Shown piece by piece: positions 33,319-38,951 of a stretch of DNA of 41,063 nucleotides (position 1 is the stretch's first letter; every line of letters begins with the position of its first letter). The notes beneath the pieces are model-generated. The model did not search any database, was not told where the DNA came from, and worked only from the letters and a program-made list of their open reading frames with translations. This stretch comes from Myxococcaceae bacterium (GTDB lineage: Bacteria > Myxococcota_A > UBA9160), in the NCBI GenBank assembly GCA_905339255.1, contig CAJPFO010000087.1, forward strand, positions 1 through 41,063, in the 5' to 3' direction. Position numbers and translations under genes: made by a program.

Positions 33319-33347
33319 ATTGTATCGACTATGATCCGGTAAGTCAA
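33319..33347 (-). promoter_or_regulatory. Sigma70-type promoter of vapBC
   Basis: On the minus strand, TTGACT (33347-33342) is followed after exactly 17 bases by TACAAT (33324-33319). This is close to the housekeeping consensus and unusually AT-rich for this window. The vapB ATG begins 9 bases after the -10 box, so transcription should start within about 1-4 bases of the start codon. Confidence 0.75.
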
Positions 33348-33494
33348 CTACGGAGGGCGTTCTCGAGCCCCTGAGCCTCCCGCCGCTCGTTCGCGGCCGG
33401 CGCGCATCGCAACGTCTCCGGGCGGCGGCTGCGACCGCTGGCGCGAATTCCCGCTCTCCTGCGTACCTCGCGCGCCGCTCCACGCTCGACCATC

Positions 33495-33582
33495 TAGAAA
33501 AAGGAAGGGGGCGCTCTGCGGGTTACGTCGGGTAAGGCCAACGTGACAGATTCCACGGGGGAGAGCCTGCCCCCAATGGCGG
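33495..33582 (+). repeat. Dispersed hairpin repeat, copy B
   Basis: Second copy of the element at 32488-32576, 88 bp, same orientation, from TAGAAAAAGG to CCCAATGGCGG. The pairing arms are identical to copy A; the differences lie in the left flank, the loop and a one-base deletion. Copies A and B enclose the vapBC promoter and both genes. No gene is supported between 33348 and 33494. Confidence 0.85.
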
Positions 33583-33656
33583 TTTGCGGGGGGCGTGCTG
33601 CGCCTGGCCCTGCTGATGCGGATCCCGGCGGTGAAGATCCGGGCAAAGGCGGCGGC

Positions 33657-33802
33657 TGAAGTGGGCCCCGGTTTTCTGACCAGGGCACGAGGTGGGAAAC
33701 CGAGCCTGCTCCCCAACGAGGGAAGGGGCAGGCCGATGAAGAAGCAAGCCAGAAATCGGTACCAGGCATCGTTCAAGGCGAAGGTCGCGCTGGCCGAGGC
33801 CG
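33657..33802 (+). mobile_element. Truncated left end of an IS3-family element with 5' end of orfA
   Basis: From ATG 33736 the frame reads MKKQARNRYQASFKAKVAL, the characteristic start of IS3-family OrfA transposases (helix before the HTH). After about 22 residues it diverges. Upstream, the sequence starting TGAAGTGGGCCCCGGTTTTC at 33657 looks like an IS3-type left inverted repeat, and GGAAGGGGC is the orfA ribosome site. There is no orfB, no HTH and no right end. The break, around 33800, lies about 20 bases before the next antitoxin start, and the orfA frame continues into that antitoxin. Confidence 0.7.
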
Positions 33803-33819
33803 GGCGGTATCCTCGAGGT

Positions 33820-34068
33820 ATGAAATCCAATACCAAGTCGAGCATCACGCTTCCGGCGGAGGAGATCCGCCTCGTTCGCTCCCTCAAGGCGAAGCTGAAG
33901 ATCCGGACCAACGTCGAGGTGGTGCGGCGAGGCCTGCGCCTGCTGCAGGCGACCACCGACCGGGCCGAGCTGCAGGAGGCCTATCGCCGCGCGTCCAAAG
34001 CCGTCCGCAGCGCCACGCGCAAGGAGATCGAGGAGCTCGACCGTTTGTCGGGCGAAGGCCTCGATTGA
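33820..34068 (+). CDS. Ribbon-helix-helix-type antitoxin of a MazF-family toxin
   Basis: An 82-residue protein with an N-terminal ribbon-helix-helix-like segment (SSITLPAEEIRLVRSLKAKLKIRTNVEVVRRGLRLLQ) and an acidic, helical tail (REELD-rich; EIEELDRLSGEGLD) that would contact the toxin. It ends in a TTGA overlap with the MazF-type toxin. GAGGT lies just before ATG 33820. The truncated IS3 orfA upstream is in the same frame without a stop, so a 110-residue fusion from ATG 33736 could also be made. Native promoter sequence may have been lost to the insertion. Confidence 0.82.
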   Translation: MKSNTKSSITLPAEEIRLVRSLKAKLKIRTNVEVVRRGLRLLQATTDRAELQEAYRRASKAVRSATRKEIEELDRLSGEGLD

Positions 34069-34412
34069 CCCTCCGGATCGATCACGGAGCACTCCTCGTG
34101 GCCGACCTGAGTCCGCGGCGCGGGACGGAGGCCGGGAAGCTTCGTCCGGTGGTCGTCCTGCAGACGGATCTCCTGAACCGGACGGGACATCCATCCACCT
34201 GGATCGTTCCCTGTACGACCCGGCTCACGGGCGAAAGTCTCTTGCGGGTCTGTCTGCCGGCGGGCTCGGCCGGAAACGCTCGCGAATGCGAGGTGATGAT
34301 CGATCAGAGCCGAGCGATCGACAATCGCCGACTCCGCAGGCGGCTGGGGCAGATCCCTCCGGCGCTGCTGCGAGAGGTGAAGGAGAAGATCCGGCGGCTC
34401 GGCGATCTCTGA
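34065..34412 (+). CDS. mazF: MazF/PemK-family endoribonuclease toxin
   Basis: A 115-residue toxin of the CcdB/MazF fold: GALLVADLSPRRGTEAGKLRPVVVLQTDLLN (N-terminal GxxxxxDLxP and RPVVVLQ motifs), IVPCTTRLTG, and DQSRAIDNRRLRRRLGQI near the end. The family cuts mRNA or rRNA at short sequence motifs and is neutralised by the antitoxin encoded immediately upstream. The start is TTG 34065, overlapping the antitoxin TGA. All core motifs are present, so it is probably functional. Confidence 0.9.
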   Translation: MTLRIDHGALLVADLSPRRGTEAGKLRPVVVLQTDLLNRTGHPSTWIVPCTTRLTGESLLRVCLPAGSAGNARECEVMIDQSRAIDNRRLRRRLGQIPPALLREVKEKIRRLGDL

Positions 34413-34472
34413 TTCACACGGCATCGCTCCCCTCGCTCGCACTTCGGTCGCTCATCCGCGTGACATGCACGG

Positions 34473-34545
34473 TCACACCCGTTGGTACATCGCAGGGAGG
34501 TCCTGGACGACCCACCCGGCGGCTACGAGGGCCGCGTCAGTCGCG
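34473..34545 (-). pseudogene. Short remnant resembling the N-terminus of a type I restriction subunit (HsdR)
   Basis: The minus strand reads ATDAALVAAGWVVQDLPAMYQR, which resembles the (I/T)D-x-L-x-AAGW-x-VQD opening of HsdR-type restriction subunits, and then hits a stop. Only about 22 residues are family-like, so this is weak. Bases 34413-34472 show nothing else. Confidence 0.35.
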
Positions 34546-34617
34546 CAGCGGCCTCTCGCCTGTGGGATTCTCGTCAGATTGGGCGGCCCGCGCGTGGCCT
34601 GTGGGGCGCCGTGCGCT

Positions 34618-34788
34618 TCACGCCGGCCTGCGAAAGCCCATCGTGTAGTGCAGCAGGTGCCCATGACGTGAGCAGCGCCGGAACCCCGCAGCGAGCACCG
34701 CCGACTCGACTTCCGACGAGGAAAGGAAGTCGGGGTCACTCACCGCGAGCTCCGTCACGGACAGCAGGCCATTTGGCCGCTGGGAACC
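34618..34788 (-). pseudogene. C-terminal remnant resembling a SAM-dependent methyltransferase
   Basis: The minus strand encodes RPNGLLSVTELAVSDPDFLS, then SEVESAVLAAGFRRCSRHG, then HLLHYTMGFRRPA and a stop. This pattern (PNGxLSxTE, PDFL, a helix with xxAGF, and a closing YTxxFxxP strand) matches the end of class I methyltransferases. The rest of that gene is absent; upstream sequence is not coding in this frame. Bases 34813-35123 contain no gene or signal I can identify. Confidence 0.4.
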
Positions 34789-35123
34789 GGGCGTCGATTC
34801 CCGCGGGCGCATCGGAAAGCGACCGATCTGTGCGTCTCGTCACAGGCCCCTCGCGCCGCTCGCGGTGACTCATCCGGTGAAGGGGCCGCGGGTGGGCATC
34901 ACTCCCCTCCACAACCCGGTCCGCCCGCGGCTCCCTTCGGTTCGCTGGAACGTCGAGAAGGAGACCCCCGGAGCGGGAGATCGGCACGCGGAAGCACGAG
35001 CTCCGGAGGGGGCGCGAAGTCGCGAGCGCGCTCGCCTCCACGGTCGAAGTTGCAGCTCTCGCCGCCTCCCGTTTCCGGCGGCTCCGGACGCCCCGGCTCC
35101 GCCAGGACCGGGGCGTCTTCTCG

Positions 35124-35612
35124 TTACTCGACGCTCAGCTCGACGCGGCGGTTGTGGCGACGCCCCTGCGGCGTGGTGTTGGTGGCCGCCTGGTAGTTCG
35201 CTCCGTAATGCGCCTGCCGGACCTGGTCGGGCGGGATTCCCTGCGAGACGAGCGCGGCGACGACCGCCTGGGTCCGCTGCATCGAGAGCGCCGCGTTGGT
35301 GGCTTCGCTCCCGGTCGAATCGGCGAAGCCCTGCACGTCGATCACTGCTTTCGGGTAGGGCCGGAGCTTCTCGACGAACCAGGTGATCTCACGCTGGCCC
35401 TCTTCGTCGATGAGTGCGCTGCCGGTCGCGAAGTAGACCACCGCCGCGTACTTCTTCGCCTCGGCATGCTCGGCTTCTTCTTTGCGGCGCTCGGCATCCG
35501 CCTGCGATTCGAGCTGCTGGTAGGTCTTGTCGTAGGTGCCCTGGTACGCGGAAGCGCAGCCGACGGCGAGAAAGGCTCCGCTCGCGACGAGCCCCAGGGC
35601 GAGACGCTTCAC
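35124..35612 (-). CDS. OmpA-family lipoprotein
   Basis: A 162-residue lipoprotein: signal peptide with lipobox GAFLAVGC, a charged helix (YQQLESQADAERRKEEAEHAEAKKYA) and a C-terminal OmpA peptidoglycan-binding domain (VVYFATGSALIDEEGQREI, IDVQGFADSTGSEATNAALSMQRTQAV, RRHNRRVELSVE). This is the Pal-like plan for tethering the outer membrane to the wall. The start is GTG 35612, overlapping the stop of the EF-hand gene (GTGA). Confidence 0.9.
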   Translation of the reverse strand: MKRLALGLVASGAFLAVGCASAYQGTYDKTYQQLESQADAERRKEEAEHAEAKKYAAVVYFATGSALIDEEGQREITWFVEKLRPYPKAVIDVQGFADSTGSEATNAALSMQRTQAVVAALVSQGIPPDQVRQAHYGANYQAATNTTPQGRRHNRRVELSVE

Positions 35613-36034
35613 TTGGGCTCCGCCTGCGGTTTCGGCGGTGCCTCGAAGCCGGCGATCACTTCCTGCTCGGAGAGTGCTCCGTCTGCGTTCGAATCGACCT
35701 GGTCGAAGACCTCGCCCCGCGCCCGGAAGAACTCGATCAGCGTGACGACTCCGTCGCGATCACGGTCGACCGCATCGAAATCGGTCTCGATCACGACGAC
35801 GGCTTCGTACTCGCCCTTTTCGAGCTTGCCGTTCTTGTCGGCGTCCCCGTGGAAGAAGGTCTCGGTGATCCGCTCGTAGAACTCGGGAGGGTCGACGAGG
35901 CCATCGCGATTGGTATCCGTCTCGTCGAAGGCCTGCTTTGCATCGTACGCCATCCGCACCGGCTCTTCGGCGGACGCAACGACGGCGGGCATCGCGAACG
36001 GCAGGGCGACGAGAACGGCTCGCATCGGCTTCAT
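35609..36034 (-). CDS. Exported EF-hand calcium-binding protein
   Basis: A 141-residue protein with a signal peptide (RAVLVALPFAMPAVVASA) and four EF-hand loops: DTNRDGLVDPPEF, DADKNGKLEKGEY, DRDRDGVVTLIEF and DSNADGALSEQEV, all with the Asp/Asn ligands and the closing Glu in place. Calcium binding in the periplasm is expected. AGGAG lies before ATG 36034. It is 8 nt downstream of the glycine-zipper lipoprotein gene and coupled to the OmpA lipoprotein gene. Confidence 0.9.
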   Translation of the reverse strand: MKPMRAVLVALPFAMPAVVASAEEPVRMAYDAKQAFDETDTNRDGLVDPPEFYERITETFFHGDADKNGKLEKGEYEAVVVIETDFDAVDRDRDGVVTLIEFFRARGEVFDQVDSNADGALSEQEVIAGFEAPPKPQAEPK

Positions 36035-36042
36035 GCTCGCTC

Positions 36043-36570
36043 CTAGCTCTGGGTCGACCAGGTGCCGTCGGCGCCGCGACATGCGGTGCCGGTGCTCTTC
36101 TCCTTCTCGCCGCCGACGTAGATCGTCTGCTCGTAGCGGCGACAGTAGCGACCGTCTGCGAGCTGGTAGGTCTTGACGGGAACGATCTCGCCGTGGTTTC
36201 CGGTGTCGGGGTTGCGCCAGACGGACTTCTGTCCGCTGCGGTTCTGCTCGAATGCGCGATGTGCCGCGGAGACCGCCATCTCCTTGTCCCGCTGGTCGAG
36301 CTTGTGGCCGATGTAACCGCCGAGGAGCCCGCCCATGAGCGCGGCACCGATGATCCACGGAGCGCCGGCTCCGGCGAGGCCGGCGATGAGCGCGCCGCCT
36401 CCCGCTCCGCCGAGCGCGCCGAGTGCGGCCTTCGGGTTGTTCTGGATGGTTCTTCCGAAGGACGAGGTGTCCTCGCTCAGTCCCGTCATGGTGTTGGCGC
36501 AGCCCGTGCTGCTCGCCAGGAAGACGACCGCGACGATCGCGGCAATGGTACGCGTGGTGGCTTCGGACAT
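36043..36570 (-). CDS. Glycine-zipper outer-membrane lipoprotein
   Basis: A 175-residue lipoprotein: signal sequence ending FLASSTGC, then a glycine-zipper membrane segment (ALGALGGAGGGALIAGLAGAG and AALMGGLLGGYIGHKLDQRD), followed by a soluble C-terminal domain (AFEQNRSGQKSVWRNPDTGNHGEIVP, GRYCRRYEQTIYVGG, CRGADGTW). This is the layout of 17-kDa surface antigen-like (Rickettsia 17 kDa type) proteins. It is the first gene of the lipoprotein/EF-hand/OmpA operon. ATG 36570 follows a G-run that can serve as a ribosome site. Confidence 0.85.
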   Translation of the reverse strand: MSEATTRTIAAIVAVVFLASSTGCANTMTGLSEDTSSFGRTIQNNPKAALGALGGAGGGALIAGLAGAGAPWIIGAALMGGLLGGYIGHKLDQRDKEMAVSAAHRAFEQNRSGQKSVWRNPDTGNHGEIVPVKTYQLADGRYCRRYEQTIYVGGEKEKSTGTACRGADGTWSTQS

Positions 36571-36679
36571 CGCCCCCCCCCGGAACGGCGTTTCGCAAGC
36601 CCCGAACATAGCGCCCGGTTCGAGCCCGCAAGCGGGCTGCGGGCGCCGCGTCCGCGCGCCGTCGGGTACGCTCGCCCCG

Positions 36680-36988
36680 ATGAGCGATCCCGAGCCTTCC
36701 TTCTTCGTCCGCATGGCCAAGGCCTTCGTCGAGGAGCCGCTGCTCTGGCCCGTTCTCGCCGTGATCGTGCTCGTCGGGGCGAACTTCTTCGCCGCGCTCC
36801 TCGTCCTCTCGATCCAGGACGGAAGTCTTCTCGCCGCAGCGGGGCTCCTCGGGGTCGGGGCGCTGGCCTTCGAGGCGCTTCGGGCGGCGCGCTCTCACGG
36901 AAGGCTCCGCGTCGTCGCGTCGCTGCTGCTCGCAGTGGCGCTCGCAGGCGGGCTTGCAGCGGCCGCGTATCTCCGGCTCGCGGCGTAG
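36680..36988 (+). CDS. Small membrane protein of unknown function
   Basis: A 102-residue protein with three hydrophobic segments (LLWPVLAVIVLVGANFFAALLVLS, SLLAAAGLLGVGALAFEAL, VVASLLLAVALAGGLAAAAYL) separated by short charged turns. No family is recognised. It is divergent from the glycine-zipper gene (109 bp between starts), and the ATG at 36680 has no strong Shine-Dalgarno. Codon use matches its neighbours, which supports its being real. Confidence 0.55.
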   Translation: MSDPEPSFFVRMAKAFVEEPLLWPVLAVIVLVGANFFAALLVLSIQDGSLLAAAGLLGVGALAFEALRAARSHGRLRVVASLLLAVALAGGLAAAAYLRLAA

Positions 36989-37020
36989 CGGCTACGCCTT
37001 CCGGCGCGCGCCCGGCCGGG

Positions 37021-37539
37021 TCATTCGAAGTCGCGCTCGAGGAGCGTCTTGCGGCCCTCTTCGCGGGCCTTCTCGATCGCTCGCTCGCAATGCTCCCGAA
37101 CCAGATCCGAGAGCGCCTCGAGACAGCGGTCGGAGGTGTTCATCCCGGCGCGGACGCGGACGTACTCCTTGAACTTCGACGCCACGATCAACACCTCGCG
37201 AGGGCGCTTGGGGTCGGGCGCCGGAGGCGCCGGCTTCGGCAGGATCCGCCTCGGGCCGGAAGGGGTGCTGGCCGCGCCTGCGGTTTGCGAGGCGGCTTCG
37301 GCCGCCTGCTCACGAGCCCACTGCTCCCGGCTCGGCGCGCTGCGCTCGACGGCCCAGGACTCGCGATGGTTCACGACGGAGAGATGCGCGTCCCAGCACG
37401 AGACCGTGCAGAAGACGAGACCCGTCCGCGGGCGGTTGCAGGTCGAGACGTTGCAGACCCAGAAGCCCGCCCCGAATCCGATCGGCTTCTTGCACGAGCT
37501 GCATCGCCGCCAGCTCGATGCGGGATCGCCTTCCGTCAC
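37021..37539 (-). CDS. Zinc-finger/histone-fold fusion protein
   Basis: A 172-residue protein. Residues 13-58 carry a dense metal-binding pattern: C13, C16, C29, C34, C44, C48, H52 and H58 (SCKKPIG...CTVSCWDAHLSVVNHRESW), consistent with two zinc sites in a treble-clef or ZZ-like module. A Pro/Ala linker follows (about 66-112). Residues about 114-172 (EVLIVASKFKEYVRV, then GMNTSDRCLEALSDLVREH, then GRKTLLERDF) match a single histone fold of the bacterial-histone type, with short alpha1, long alpha2 and the closing RKTLxxxDF. The start is GTG 37539, overlapping the stop of the outer-membrane factor gene (GTGA), hence coupled to an efflux operon. A DNA- or protein-binding role is inferred from the fold. 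Confidence 0.8.
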   Translation of the reverse strand: MTEGDPASSWRRCSSCKKPIGFGAGFWVCNVSTCNRPRTGLVFCTVSCWDAHLSVVNHRESWAVERSAPSREQWAREQAAEAASQTAGAASTPSGPRRILPKPAPPAPDPKRPREVLIVASKFKEYVRVRAGMNTSDRCLEALSDLVREHCERAIEKAREEGRKTLLERDFE

Positions 37540-38951
37540 GGCCGCTTCATCCACTGCTCGTCGGAGAGCTGCCAGCCTCCGCCGAGGGCGCGGTAGAGGT
37601 CGACGACGGTCAAGAGCTGGTCGCGTTGCGTCTGTGCCAGGGAGATCTCCGCAGGAAAGAGCTGCTGCTCGGCGTCGAGGACTTCGAAGTAGCCCGCGAG
37701 ACCATAGTTGTAGCGCAGGAGCGAGAGCCTCACCGAATCGCGAAGCGCGACCACCTGCCTCTCCTGCGCCTTGCGGACGTCGACGAGCTTCTGCTGTGTG
37801 ACGAGCGCGTTCGAGACGTCGCGGAACGCCTGGATCACCGTCTGGTCGTAGCGGGCGACCGCCGCCTCCCAGGTCGCCCGCTGGGCACGGTACTGCTCGA
37901 GGAGCGCGAAGCCCTGGAAGATCGGGCCGACGGTACTGCCGACCAGGTTCCAGAGCGAGAACTGGCCACGAACCACGTCCTCGATCTCCTCGGCCTGCCC
38001 GCCGTAGAGCGCCGTCAGGCCGATCTGGGGAAAGAAGTTCGCCACCGCGACGCCGATCTCGGCGTTCGCGCGGATCACCTCCTCCTCGGCTTCGCGGACG
38101 TCGGGTCGGCGCTCGAGAAGCTGCGAAGGAAGTCCCGGCGGGGTCGGCGCTGGCGCCGGCCGCTCGGCGAGCGGTGTTCCGCGTGGGATCTCTTCGGGGT
38201 TCTTGCCGAGGAGCACCGCGATCGCGTTCTCCTGGATCGCAATGCGTCGCTCGAGGTCCGGAACCGCCGCATCGGCCTGAGCGAGCGCGGCTTCGGCGCG
38301 ATCGACCTGGAGCTTCGATCCGACCCCTCCCACGTAGCGCTGCTGGAAGAGGTTGAGCGTGTCGCCGTAGACCTTCTGCGCTTCGCGCTGGATTTCGAGC
38401 TCGCGATCGAGCTCGAGGAGCGTCAGGTACGACTGAGCCACCGCCGTCGCGAGCGTGAGCATGACGCCGCGGCGGAACTCCTCGGTGGCGTAGAGCTCGG
38501 CCCGAGCGGCTTCGGTGGCGCGGCGGATCCTCCCCCAGACGTCGATCTCCCAGGCGAGCGCGAAGGCTCCCTGGAAGAGGTCGAAGGTCGCCGCTCCCGC
38601 GCTGCCGAACTGCTGGAGCGGCTCGCGCTGGCGCGAAGCGATCCCCTGATACTCGATCTGCGGATAGAACTGTGACTGCGTGACACCGACGAGCGCTCGC
38701 GCCACCTCGACTCGCGAGACGGCGGTGGCGAGGTCGTAGTTTCCCTCGAGCGCGGTCTCGATGAGCCGTTCGAGGACGGGGTCGGCGAAGACCTCCCACC
38801 ACGGGAGATCGGCGAGCGACGCGGCTTCGGCCGGATCGAGCGCGCTCCGATACGTCGCCGGAGCGCTCACCTCGGGGCGGACGTAGTTCGGCCCGACTGC
38901 GCAGCCGCCGCAAAGTGCCAGGGCTGCCGTGAGCGCGAGTGCGCGCGTCAC
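37536..38951 (-). CDS. Outer-membrane efflux lipoprotein, NodT/OprM family
   Basis: A 471-residue TolC-like outer-membrane factor with a lipoprotein signal (LTAALALCGGC) and the family opening VGPNYVRPEVSAPATYRS, DLPWWEVFADPVLERLIETAL. It has two outer-membrane-efflux repeats (for example YVGGVGSKLQVDRAEAALAQA and YNYGLAGYFEVLDAEQQLFPAEISLAQTQRDQLLTVVDLYRALGGGW). It forms the exit duct for the RND pump encoded just upstream. GTG 38951 overlaps the pump stop (GTGA), and its own stop overlaps the histone-fold gene. Confidence 0.94.
   Translation of the reverse strand: MTRALALTAALALCGGCAVGPNYVRPEVSAPATYRSALDPAEAASLADLPWWEVFADPVLERLIETALEGNYDLATAVSRVEVARALVGVTQSQFYPQIEYQGIASRQREPLQQFGSAGAATFDLFQGAFALAWEIDVWGRIRRATEAARAELYATEEFRRGVMLTLATAVAQSYLTLLELDRELEIQREAQKVYGDTLNLFQQRYVGGVGSKLQVDRAEAALAQADAAVPDLERRIAIQENAIAVLLGKNPEEIPRGTPLAERPAPAPTPPGLPSQLLERRPDVREAEEEVIRANAEIGVAVANFFPQIGLTALYGGQAEEIEDVVRGQFSLWNLVGSTVGPIFQGFALLEQYRAQRATWEAAVARYDQTVIQAFRDVSNALVTQQKLVDVRKAQERQVVALRDSVRLSLLRYNYGLAGYFEVLDAEQQLFPAEISLAQTQRDQLLTVVDLYRALGGGWQLSDEQWMKRP

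Noticed and set aside
33595-34068. A single 157-residue plus-strand protein
   Set aside because: It merges noncoding IS-end sequence, a broken orfA and an antitoxin. The antitoxin has its own ATG and ribosome site at 33820.
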